From Bdellovibrionaceae bacterium UBA2466 (GTDB lineage Bacteria > Bdellovibrionota > FAC87 > UBA2466), in contig DDPO01000096.1 of the NCBI GenBank assembly GCA_002342225.1, forward strand, positions 1-8,442: DNA of 8,442 bases, given 5' to 3'. The notes under the pieces are model-generated. The model was not told the DNA's origin. It saw nothing but the letters and a program-made list of their open reading frames with translations, and ran no database searches. Shown in pieces: positions 1 to 7,259 of this stretch (positions are counted from its first letter, which is position 1; every line of letters starts with the position of its first letter). Position numbers and translations under genes: made by a program.

Positions 1-1620
1 GGATTGGTGTGAATCGTTCATCAATTTTATGACAGCACTGTTGGGGTCGAATGTATTAGGGCTTTCGAGACCTGGAAAAGCGTACCATATATTCATTTTT
101 AAAATTCTGGATTTCCGATTCATGGCCTTGAGATATTCATCGGCCAACAGAGAGTCCAATTTAATCCCACTGTGCTGATAAGATAATATTCCGGGCGCAG
201 GTTCAACCCCTGCAATCAAATAGCCAGCCGAAAAATTAGGGTAAACCAGCAGAATTCCGTTTTTATCAACGTGAGTTTTGAGAGATCTAGAGATGTCTCT
301 TAAATAGCGCTCCTTCTCAGGGCTCGTGCGCAGGCCTTTGTAAGGCCCATTTTTCACAACAGTTGTGAGTTGACTTTTGGGGCTTTCGTCCCAAAGAAAA
401 TCTGGATAAGACATCATGCAAACGGCAGGCAAAGCCAATAAAAAGCAGTTTAACCAAAATGGAGTAAGGGCCTTTAAATGAAGAAACTGCCAGAGAAAAA
501 AAAGAGTAACTAGGGTTGCGGGTAATATCCCGACTTGGATATTTTGATGACCAACTGCTGAAGTCATCATCACCACAATTCCTGCGAAAAAAGAGGGCAT
601 AAATACAACGGTGAATAAAAGATCTCTATCTGGAGTTTTAGGTAGAAGAAAAAACAGAGCAGGGCCAAACAAGGATAAGTAAAATAAAAAATGGTTTTGT
701 AGTCCCCAAGACCAGTAAGCCAACTTTAAAGCAACAACTGGCATCAGCAACACTAGAACAACTTGCCCCCATGATATTCTCTTTAGCTTAAATAAAAATA
801 TGAGAGCGTAAAACCCAATCATTAGGAGCACAATTTTCAGAGGGAACAAACTGTGTATTTGACTGAGTAAACGTCCTACTTTGTCGGCCGAGTAACCGAT
901 TTCTCTTGAAAAATAGAGTGCTTTTTTAAATTGTTCGTTTCGAGATACTAAAAGTAGAGAAGGCCCTAGTAAAACACTTGTAGCTCCGCAGATATAGCTC
1001 ATGATAAGGCTACGTTTTGGCTTAGACAAAATCATCGCAATCAACAACACGATCGTGATTAAAAACAAAGTGACATAAGAAAGAGCGACTAGCCCAAGAG
1101 CAATTCCGGACAACAGCATCCAATAGCTGTTTTTATTTTTCAAACCCCGAAATGCGGACAGAAGTCCCACAATGAGGAAAAAACCTGCCATAGTGTTATA
1201 ACTCAGACTGGGAATGCCCCCTGGAACAAAAAGCCCTGAAAGAGATCCTAGTAGAATTGCAACACCGATAGGGACTCTTCCAGAAAAGACTTCAACAATG
1301 AATAAACCGATCAAAAAGCTTGAGGTAAAAAAACAAAATCGTAAAAAATAAACGATTCCTTCAGTGTCATGATTGAAATAAGAATGCAACTTAACCAGCG
1401 GGTATGAGATCAAACCAAATGTTTGAACCAAAAAAAGATCATGAACAAACAACTTTTGACCCATCAAAAAGCGAAAAGGGACACAAGCATAGAAAGCCTC
1501 ATCAAAAAAATTAACTCCGTACTGAATGCGTTGAAACGTGAAGAACTGAGTTGCAAGAAAAACAAAAATACCGGTTACGCAGCAAATCATGTCCTGATTG
1601 GTTAAATAGTTTTTTTTCAT
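1..1620 (-). CDS. Multi-pass membrane protein, GT-C/PMT-like glycosyltransferase (partial, 3' end outside window)
   Basis: An open frame of 540 codons runs without a stop from ATG at 1620 to the window edge, so the C-terminus is missing. It has about 12 hydrophobic segments, at roughly residues 12-28, 62-78, 88-109, 115-133, 141-157, 166-199 (two), 205-223, 261-277, 284-303, 310-326, 335-353, 362-380 and 386-402. A soluble, presumably periplasmic, domain follows from about residue 405. An acidic pair (D40-E41, FFDEAFY) lies in the first loop after the first membrane segment, where GT-C enzymes of the GT39/ArnT type carry their catalytic acid. SYNTMAG at 140-146 and GPYKGLRTSPE at 425-435 also recall bacterial PMT-like proteins. 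These enzymes transfer a sugar from a polyprenyl-phosphate donor outside the cytoplasmic membrane. An in-frame TAG lies just upstream, so no earlier ATG is possible; Met11 is an alternative start. The gene diverges from the transketolase operon. The membrane call is strong; the sugar and acceptor are unknown. Confidence 0.8.
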   Translation of the reverse strand, partial: MKKNYLTNQDMICCVTGIFVFLATQFFTFQRIQYGVNFFDEAFYACVPFRFLMGQKLFVHDLFLVQTFGLISYPLVKLHSYFNHDTEGIVYFLRFCFFTSSFLIGLFIVEVFSGRVPIGVAILLGSLSGLFVPGGIPSLSYNTMAGFFLIVGLLSAFRGLKNKNSYWMLLSGIALGLVALSYVTLFLITIVLLIAMILSKPKRSLIMSYICGATSVLLGPSLLLVSRNEQFKKALYFSREIGYSADKVGRLLSQIHSLFPLKIVLLMIGFYALIFLFKLKRISWGQVVLVLLMPVVALKLAYWSWGLQNHFLFYLSLFGPALFFLLPKTPDRDLLFTVVFMPSFFAGIVVMMTSAVGHQNIQVGILPATLVTLFFLWQFLHLKALTPFWLNCFLLALPAVCMMSYPDFLWDESPKSQLTTVVKNGPYKGLRTSPEKERYLRDISRSLKTHVDKNGILLVYPNFSAGYLIAGVEPAPGILSYQHSGIKLDSLLADEYLKAMNRKSRILKMNIWYAFPGLESPNTFDPNSAVIKLMNDSHQS

Positions 1621-1745
1621 CAGAACCTAATGGGGATTAGCGTCAGACATTTAGGGCACTCAGCAAGTTTAGCACGATATCGTTACTTTTTGAAAATCGA
1701 CATGATATCCTTAGTGCTTAAACCAACAGATAAAATCTCAATTTT
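1621..1745. promoter_or_regulatory. Divergent intergenic region with candidate promoters and a 10-bp palindrome
   Basis: This 125-bp gap must hold the promoters of both the leftward membrane-protein gene and the rightward transketolase operon. A perfect palindrome, ACGATATCGT, sits at 1674-1683, and a second GATATC lies at 1704-1709. For the leftward gene, a weak pair reads TTCAAA and TAAACT (minus strand) with a 17-nt spacer that contains the palindrome, which would suit an operator. For the rightward operon, the best -10-like hexamer is TAAAAT at 1731-1736, only 9 nt before the ATG, with no convincing -35 and no Shine-Dalgarno sequence. The hexamers were judged by eye and are weak. Confidence 0.3.
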
Positions 1746-2552
1746 ATGCAAGACTCGGCTCTTCCGGAGGATTCTTCCAGAAAGTTTTCGCTGGAGAAAA
1801 CTCTTAAATTAACAAAGCTTCGACTTTTACTTATGCACTTTGAAAGTAAAGTCGGTCATATTGGCGGAAACCTCTCCTGCTTAGATATGTTGGTGGTTTT
1901 GTACCACCGAATTATTACAAAAGATGACCAGTTCATTCTTTCAAAGGGACACTCTGCAGGTGCTCTTTACGCAACTTTATGGAGCCTTGGCCGAATTGAA
2001 GAGCAAGAACTTAGCCATTTTCATCGCGACAACACTCGACTGAGTGCTCATCCCCCACCCACAGGAATTGATGACATCTTATTCGCAACCGGTAGCTTAG
2101 GGCATGGACTTTCGCTCGCAGCAGGTCTTGCAATGAGCAAAAAGCTATTAAATCAATCAGGACGAGTCTATTGCCTCATGTCCGATGGCGAGTGGAATGA
2201 GGGCTCATGTTGGGAAGCTCTCATTTTTGCGAAACAACAACAATTAGACAACTTAACCGTTCTCATTGATCTCAATGGCCTTCAGGGATTTGGAACCACA
2301 CAGGAAGTTGCAGATCTAAGTCCACTCGAAGAAAAATTCAAATGTTTTGGAATAGACGTAGTTGAAGTAGATGGTCACGATTTAAATGTTCTCGAAAAAA
2401 CTCTCAGTAAGATTCAGAGACTCACTTTTGTAGTAGCACGAACTATCAAGGGCAAAGGGGTCTCTTTCATGGAAAACAGGGTTGAGTGGCACTATCTACC
2501 CCTCTCTGAGGAGCAATACCATCGTGCAGTCAGGGAGATCCAATCCTTATGA
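1746..2552 (+). CDS. Transketolase, N-terminal (ThDP-binding) subunit
   Basis: This 268-residue protein covers only the diphosphate-binding half of transketolase; the other half is the next gene. Visible motifs are GHIGG (H38), SKGHS (H69), SAHP (H102), GSLGHG (116-121) and the ThDP/metal motif SDGEWNEGSCWEA (146-158). The metal-ligand region DLNGLQ follows at 175-180, then TIKGKGVSFMEN (233-244). Together the two subunits should move a two-carbon ketol unit between sugars using ThDP and a divalent metal in the cytoplasm. Compared with typical transketolases, the ThDP motif begins SDG instead of GDG, and the usual WHG near the end reads WHY (248-250). The start is the first ATG after an in-frame TAA at 1731, and no ribosome-binding site is visible before it. 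It opens a three-gene operon and overlaps the next gene by ATGA. Next to sugar genes it more likely serves special sugar synthesis than the pentose phosphate pathway (inference). Confidence 0.93.
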   Translation: MQDSALPEDSSRKFSLEKTLKLTKLRLLLMHFESKVGHIGGNLSCLDMLVVLYHRIITKDDQFILSKGHSAGALYATLWSLGRIEEQELSHFHRDNTRLSAHPPPTGIDDILFATGSLGHGLSLAAGLAMSKKLLNQSGRVYCLMSDGEWNEGSCWEALIFAKQQQLDNLTVLIDLNGLQGFGTTQEVADLSPLEEKFKCFGIDVVEVDGHDLNVLEKTLSKIQRLTFVVARTIKGKGVSFMENRVEWHYLPLSEEQYHRAVREIQSL

Positions 2553-3469
2553 AAGTTAGTTTCTGTCAATCAATGCTAAAAACCCTAGAACATGAATCTT
2601 CCAATGTTTTCCTGACAGGAGATCTGGGTTTCATGGCTTTAGAGCCATTAAAAGAGAAATTAGGTAAGCGGTTTATCAATGCTGGAGTAGCTGAACAAAA
2701 CATGGTCTCGGTAGCAGCGGGTATGGCAAGGAATAAAATGCGGCCATGGGTTTACAGCATTGCTCCGTTTATTTTTGCCAGAGCATTTGAACAAATTAGA
2801 AATGATATTTGCTTTCATCAGCTGCCTGTTGTTTTAGTAGGAAATGGCGGTGGATACGGTTACGGTGTTATGGGTGCAACCCATCACGCCATCGAGGATT
2901 ACGGGGTTTTATTAAGTCAGAGAAATTTAAAGATCTATATTCCTGCATTCGATGAAGATCTGAATGCTTTGGTTCCCCTGCTATCCAAAATAGACCATCC
3001 CGCCTATTTGAGATTGGGTCTTGCACCTAAATTGGACCAAAACTTTGCGATACCTCAATATTCTGCATGGAGGAAGCTCGAAGAAGGCAAAAAATGGACC
3101 GTATTAATTTCAGGATCTATGGCAGGTAATATTTGGAAAGGAATTCGCCAGTCGGGCTTAAACCCGTTACCCAACGTATGGTTGCTCTCTGAACTTCCAA
3201 TCGCTCAACTTCCATCCGATTTTATTACAGATCTTCAAAACTCACCTAACTTGCTTGTCATTGAAGAGCATATTGCTCACGGAGGAATCGGGCAAATGCT
3301 CGCCACGATTCTTTTAAAGACCGGAGTGTTATTAAATCAATTTGAGACGCGATCAGCCCTTGGTTATCCATCCTCGAGATACGGATCCCAGCAATTTCAT
3401 TTAAAAGAAAATCAGCTCGATCCTGACTCAATCATTAATTTACTAAAGAAGGATATTCTCGAAGTATGA
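2549..3469 (+). CDS. Transketolase, C-terminal (pyrimidine-binding) subunit
   Basis: A 306-residue partner of the upstream N-terminal subunit. Residues 1 to about 165 form the pyrimidine-binding domain. GDLGF is at 24-28, and AEQN at 48-51 carries the conserved glutamate (E49) that activates ThDP in the family. It is followed by AAGMA, the FARAFEQIRND stretch that packs around the pyrimidine ring, a glycine-rich GNGGGYGYG and GATHHAIED. The C-terminal transketolase domain fills roughly 175-300. Its length is normal for the C-terminal half of split transketolases. It starts at the ATGA overlap with the upstream stop, with AGGGAG at 2532-2537 as ribosome-binding site, and ends in a second ATGA overlap with the next gene. 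Such tight coupling fits equal production of two subunits of one enzyme. The glycine-rich, Tyr-rich segment resembles transketolase-like proteins I associate with surface-polysaccharide loci; that placement is from memory. Confidence 0.93.
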   Translation: MKVSFCQSMLKTLEHESSNVFLTGDLGFMALEPLKEKLGKRFINAGVAEQNMVSVAAGMARNKMRPWVYSIAPFIFARAFEQIRNDICFHQLPVVLVGNGGGYGYGVMGATHHAIEDYGVLLSQRNLKIYIPAFDEDLNALVPLLSKIDHPAYLRLGLAPKLDQNFAIPQYSAWRKLEEGKKWTVLISGSMAGNIWKGIRQSGLNPLPNVWLLSELPIAQLPSDFITDLQNSPNLLVIEEHIAHGGIGQMLATILLKTGVLLNQFETRSALGYPSSRYGSQQFHLKENQLDPDSIINLLKKDILEV

Positions 3470-5466
3470 ATTTGACATTTGAAAATTATGACCAAAATTC
3501 CCCTTTAGAGAATGGATTGGCTCAAAAGATTAGAAAGCTCCAAGGCCCAATTCTCATCCTTGGAGCCAGTGGATTTGTCGGGGCCAATATTCTAAGAACT
3601 CTGTTAAATTATCGGAAAGATGTTTATGGCACCACCAGCCGACATCCTGCTTGGCGTTTAGAGGGCGTTCCTCAAGGGCACATTATCACCATCGATCTTT
3701 TAGTGGAATCAAATGTCGATAAATTACTCGAGTCCATCAAACCAAGAACGGTTTTTCATTGCGTGGCTTATGGGGCTTATTCCTTCGAAATTCAGAGCCA
3801 GCTAATTTATCGAACCAACTTTAACTTTTTAGCATCTTTGCTTCCTAAGCTTGAAAAAACTAACCTTGCCGCTTACGTTCATGCTGGCTCCTCATCAGAG
3901 TATGGGGACAAAGCCTCTGGTCCAGCCGAGACAGATGTTACAGCACCCAATAGTGACTATTCAGTTTCAAAATTAGCAGCTTCAAACCTTTTACATTTCT
4001 ATGGTAAAAGAAAGCTCTTCCCTTGTGTTAATTTGAGGTTGTACTCAGTTTACGGACCGTACGAAGATTCCTCGAGACTTATTCCCACAGTCATTCGATG
4101 CGGTCTCGAAGGAAAGTACCCCGAATTTGTAAATCCCAATATCTCTCGAGATTTCATTTACGTGGATGATGTAGTTGAAGCATTCATTGACTCGGCCATC
4201 AATTTAAGTCCGGACCGATTTGGTGAATCCTTTAATATCGGTTCGGGTAGGAAAACAACAATCGAAGATATTGCATCGTTTGCAAGAAAACAATTTCCAA
4301 TTCAGACCCAACCAAAATTCACAATGCCTGAGAGAGCATGGGATGTGAGCGATTGGTTTGCCAATATCGATAAAGCACAGAAAGCTCTCCATTGGCGGCC
4401 TCGCACATCGTTCGAAGAGGGAATGAACAAAACTATTCACTGGTATAGTCAGCTCACTGACAAGGGGACTTATCAACAAAGCTCGAAGAAGTACGGTGTT
4501 GATACCGTTTATAGCGTGTCGGCTATTATCGCATGTTACAAAGATGAAAAAGCGATTCCCATCATGTATGACCGGCTTAAAAAGGTTTTCTTTAAATTGA
4601 ACATCGATTTCGAGATAATTTTTGTAAATGATTGCAGTCCAGATGAAACTGAAGAAGTTATCCGAAAGATCTCAGAGAATGATAAGCGGGTGATTGGAAT
4701 TTCTCATTCAAGAAACTTTGGTTCTCAAGCAGCGTTCCGAAGTGGGATGAAGATCGCCTCAAAAAATGCATGTGTTCTTCTCGATGGGGATCTCCAAGAC
4801 CCACCCGAACTCATCGAGGAGTTTGTCAAGCTCTGGCGCACTGGATTTGATGTTATCTATGGTCGGAGAGTGAAAAGAGAAGCTTCGGTCATGATGCAAA
4901 TCGCTTACAAAGTATTTTATCGTGTTTTTGATTACTTTTCTTATGTCCCTATTCCATTGGATGCAGGGGATTTTTCGTTAATGGACAGGCGGGTAGTAAA
5001 CTCTATTTTAACTTTTCCTGAAAGAGATCTTTTCATTCGGGGAATTAGAGCCTATGCCGGCTTCAAGCAGACTGGAGTCGATTATATCCGTCCTGAGAGA
5101 ATGTTTGGAACTAGCACCAACAATATTTTTAAAAATATCGGTTGGGCCAAAAAGGGGATTTTAAGTTTTAGCAATACCCCCCTGAATATGATGTCATTTA
5201 TTGGGTGGGGGTTGTTTTTTCTATCGGTGATCTTATCGTTGGGTCAAGTCTCATTCAGGTTACTTTATCCAAGCGCTACTCCTAAAGGTGTCACAACTAC
5301 TCTTCTTTGTATTTTATTTTTTGGTTCAATCAACTTCCTAGGCATTTCGATTCTTGGAGAGTACCTAGCGAAAATATTTGAAGAGGTAAAAAGGCGCCCT
5401 CATTTCATCAGCCGAAGTCAAATACGTGATGGAGAGGTAAGAATGGCTGACCGAACTTCAAGTTAA
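3466..5466 (+). CDS. Fusion of SDR nucleotide-sugar epimerase/dehydratase and membrane-anchored GT2 glycosyltransferase
   Basis: A single 666-residue frame carries two enzymes. Residues 27 to about 325 are an extended SDR: the NAD(P) motif GASGFVG at 33-39, SSSEYG at 142-147, catalytic YxxxK as Y165-K169, NLRLYSVYGP at 189-198 and RDFIYVDD at 228-235. After a short linker, residues 351 to about 560 are a family-2 glycosyltransferase: VSAIIACYKDE, FVNDCSPDETEE, SRNFGSQAAFRSG and the metal-binding DGDLQDPP at 440-447. Two membrane segments at about 575-595 and 609-631 precede a basic cytoplasmic tail, as in GtrB/ArnC/YkcC-type polyprenyl-phosphate glycosyltransferases. The first half should oxidise, epimerise or reduce a nucleotide sugar. 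The second half should move a sugar onto a polyprenyl phosphate at the inner membrane face. The start overlaps the previous stop (ATGA) with AAGGA at 3449-3453. The 26 residues before the Rossmann fold are unassigned. The sugar is not identifiable. Both domain calls are strong; their coupling is inferred from the fusion. Confidence 0.93.
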   Translation: MNLTFENYDQNSPLENGLAQKIRKLQGPILILGASGFVGANILRTLLNYRKDVYGTTSRHPAWRLEGVPQGHIITIDLLVESNVDKLLESIKPRTVFHCVAYGAYSFEIQSQLIYRTNFNFLASLLPKLEKTNLAAYVHAGSSSEYGDKASGPAETDVTAPNSDYSVSKLAASNLLHFYGKRKLFPCVNLRLYSVYGPYEDSSRLIPTVIRCGLEGKYPEFVNPNISRDFIYVDDVVEAFIDSAINLSPDRFGESFNIGSGRKTTIEDIASFARKQFPIQTQPKFTMPERAWDVSDWFANIDKAQKALHWRPRTSFEEGMNKTIHWYSQLTDKGTYQQSSKKYGVDTVYSVSAIIACYKDEKAIPIMYDRLKKVFFKLNIDFEIIFVNDCSPDETEEVIRKISENDKRVIGISHSRNFGSQAAFRSGMKIASKNACVLLDGDLQDPPELIEEFVKLWRTGFDVIYGRRVKREASVMMQIAYKVFYRVFDYFSYVPIPLDAGDFSLMDRRVVNSILTFPERDLFIRGIRAYAGFKQTGVDYIRPERMFGTSTNNIFKNIGWAKKGILSFSNTPLNMMSFIGWGLFFLSVILSLGQVSFRLLYPSATPKGVTTTLLCILFFGSINFLGISILGEYLAKIFEEVKRRPHFISRSQIRDGEVRMADRTSS

Positions 5467-5495
5467 GCAAATTTAGCCTTGCCGATTCAAAAGAT

Positions 5496-7097
5496 TTAGT
5501 TTTCGATGGGTACGATATTAAAAACTTCCCATTCTTTATCAGGAGACACTGCAGGTATCATTTTATAGAGCTTCCTGACCTCTACTAAGACTTCCTCATG
5601 AGACTTGAGTGCATAGGGACTTCTCTCGCTTCTCAGATTCCACAATTCAATATTCATCCAGGATTTTTGTGTTTTTAATTCTTGTAGGTAATTAGCAAGG
5701 CCCGATGGGTTTTGAATAGGCACTGCTGAGTATCTCTTTTTTAGCGGGCTAAATATATGGATGCTCTCCGAAAAATTCTTATGCCCCAATTCCAGATAAA
5801 GCATCTCTAGAAGGCCTCGAGGATCGGTCGTATTTTCAGCGTAAGAGAGATAGTCGTAAAGAAAAAGAATTTTCTTTCCATCTTCAACCCTCTGAATGAT
5901 GGGGTTTTTAATCTGTGAAAATCTTGGGAATATGTAGTAGTCCGCCGAGGATTCTACAAAGGGAAGAGAGCGATTTCGATCTAAAATCGGAACGCTAGTA
6001 AACTTCGCAATATCATAAAGCTGGTACGATACTCCAAAAAATAACACCCCCAAAAGAGCTCTTCCTAATTTTGTAAATTCATCTGGACGCCACAAATAAT
6101 TTATTTGGTCTTTCACCGCAAATGCAAATAAAACGATCCCGTAGACTTCAGCGACCAATATTCTTCGAGACCGAAGGAATGAGAGACTACCTGAGGCCAA
6201 CACCAAAATAAGCCACCATTGTGCTAGATACATCAGAACGATGGGCCATCGCTCTCGCTTAACAAATCCACAAGAAATAAGTCCCAACCAAAAAACGATG
6301 GAATGGTCGAAAAGTCCTTGAATAAACGTTTTCTCAAAAACGGGCCAAAAGCTTTTTAAATTACCTAAAGAAAATGCCAGTTTGATATCCATTTGAGCGG
6401 GCGCCCAAAGAGTGAAACCGTACCCGATTAAAGCAGATGCAAGCCAGCCTATTCTGCACCGCCAATTCGCTGTCCTATCCAGCACAGCAAAAAGAAAAAA
6501 GTTTATAAAGAATGTTTGCCCAAGAGGGTAAAGGTGAATCGAAACTTCTGTAAGAAGGACAGCAGTGAAAACACCGAACCAAGGTCGTTCTCTGAACCAC
6601 TGGCTATAAATAATAACCAGTGAAATGAGATGCGGAAAAACACCCGTAAGATAGGGGTAATTGGCAATGCTGTAAGACAAAAATGCAGGCGAAGAGGCCA
6701 GAAGTAAGAGGAGAAAAGGGGTCTCGGGTGATTTTAGTTTTGCAGCCTTTATAATAAGCCAAGGGCAACAGAAAAAAACTAAAAGGTTGAGCATTGCTCC
6801 CCAATGTAACCACGGCCAGATTCGTCCTAAATATCCAGGAATCAAAGTGTAAATGGTACTACTAATAGGAGTCCAATATTGATAGCGCCTTGAATCTTTA
6901 AAAGAACGGGACAAAAGTCCCCAAAAACCTTCGGTTTCTAGCAGAAACTGCCCTTGGCTCTGCCCCATAAGATCCCAACCTGGAACCCAATCTGACCTGT
7001 AACAAAATCTCCAAGCTATCGAGAGCAGAATAGTAACTAGCGCCCCTAAGGTTAAGAGGCGAAACGATTTAACATCGGCTAGTCTAAAATTTGCCAT
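5496..7097 (-). CDS. Multi-pass membrane protein with C-terminal soluble domain, possible GT-C-type transferase
   Basis: A 533-residue protein of no family I can name. Ten or eleven hydrophobic segments lie at about residues 13-30, 95-117, 127-145, 153-166, 173-190, 195-207, 217-232, 266-280, 286-302, 316-328 and 346-362. A soluble region of about 165 residues follows. The first long loop (31-94) carries WVPGWDLMGQ, with D42 where GT-C enzymes often have a catalytic acid. This layout of many helices, an acidic first loop and a soluble C-terminus resembles the protein encoded at 1-1620, but no clear sequence motif is shared. The start chosen is ATG at 7097 because AAGGGAA lies 6 nt upstream. 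The frame stays open to a TTG at 7157 (20 more residues), but that start has no good ribosome-binding site and its extension is polar and unlike a signal. The gene converges on the epimerase-GT2 gene with a 29-bp gap and no obvious terminator. Function is inferred from topology and context only. Confidence 0.8.
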   Translation of the reverse strand: MANFRLADVKSFRLLTLGALVTILLSIAWRFCYRSDWVPGWDLMGQSQGQFLLETEGFWGLLSRSFKDSRRYQYWTPISSTIYTLIPGYLGRIWPWLHWGAMLNLLVFFCCPWLIIKAAKLKSPETPFLLLLLASSPAFLSYSIANYPYLTGVFPHLISLVIIYSQWFRERPWFGVFTAVLLTEVSIHLYPLGQTFFINFFLFAVLDRTANWRCRIGWLASALIGYGFTLWAPAQMDIKLAFSLGNLKSFWPVFEKTFIQGLFDHSIVFWLGLISCGFVKRERWPIVLMYLAQWWLILVLASGSLSFLRSRRILVAEVYGIVLFAFAVKDQINYLWRPDEFTKLGRALLGVLFFGVSYQLYDIAKFTSVPILDRNRSLPFVESSADYYIFPRFSQIKNPIIQRVEDGKKILFLYDYLSYAENTTDPRGLLEMLYLELGHKNFSESIHIFSPLKKRYSAVPIQNPSGLANYLQELKTQKSWMNIELWNLRSERSPYALKSHEEVLVEVRKLYKMIPAVSPDKEWEVFNIVPIEN

Positions 7098-7103
7098 GGC
7101 ACG

Positions 7104-7110
7104 TTCCCTT
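7104..7110 (-). promoter_or_regulatory. Ribosome-binding site deciding the start of the 5496-7097 gene
   Basis: On the minus strand AAGGGAA sits 6 nt before ATG at 7097. This favours that ATG over the in-frame TTG at 7157, which lacks a comparable site. Confidence 0.6.
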
Positions 7111-7187
7111 AACTTGTTTCTATTTAAATGATTTGAAGGGCCAGTACTACCTGACAATTTTAGCGATTTTTCTCAAGAGGGGAAATG

Positions 7188-7206
7188 ATTATAGTACGCA
7201 ATTGCG
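7188..7206 (-). promoter_or_regulatory. Candidate -10 box (TATAAT) with adjoining 10-bp palindrome
   Basis: On the minus strand a perfect TATAAT occupies 7188-7193, about 90 nt upstream of the membrane-protein ATG at 7097. Directly upstream of it, at 7197-7206, is the perfect palindrome CGCAATTGCG, inside the would-be spacer. No good -35 hexamer is seen at the right distance, so transcription could need an activator that binds the palindrome, or the match could be chance. Confidence 0.35.
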
Positions 7207-7259
7207 ATTGAGCATTCGAGGTTATGTTTCCGTTTTTGACGCAATTAGTCCGTTCAGTG

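Noticed and set aside
1423..1605. 60-codon plus-strand frame
   Set aside because: It lies antisense to the well-supported 540-codon membrane protein frame and is Lys/Asn-rich, as expected from the complement of hydrophobic coding sequence.
1766..1770. GGAGG inside the transketolase N-terminal gene as a ribosome-binding site for a later start
   Set aside because: No in-frame ATG, GTG or TTG follows at a usable distance; only a CTG at 1791, so it is probably chance.
1630..1812. 60-codon plus-strand frame across the divergent gap
   Set aside because: It overlaps the start of the transketolase gene in another frame and shows no domain or ribosome-binding site.
4204..4479. 91-codon minus-strand frame
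   Set aside because: It is the antisense shadow of the epimerase-GT2 gene, whose conserved motifs lie on the plus strand.
4440..4515. Possible frameshift joining two separate genes (epimerase and glycosyltransferase)
   Set aside because: The frame is continuous with a plausible short linker, and no start codon with a ribosome-binding site appears just before the GT2 domain.
5467..5495. Terminator between the convergent genes
   Set aside because: Only a 4-bp GCAA/TTGC stem is visible and no T-tract follows, so it does not qualify.
6604..6813. 69-codon minus-strand frame
   Set aside because: It lies in another frame within the 533-residue membrane protein gene and has no start signals.
7098..7157. 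20-residue N-terminal extension of the membrane protein from TTG at 7157
   Set aside because: The ATG at 7097 has a clear AAGGGAA site, while the TTG does not, and the extension is polar without a recognisable role.
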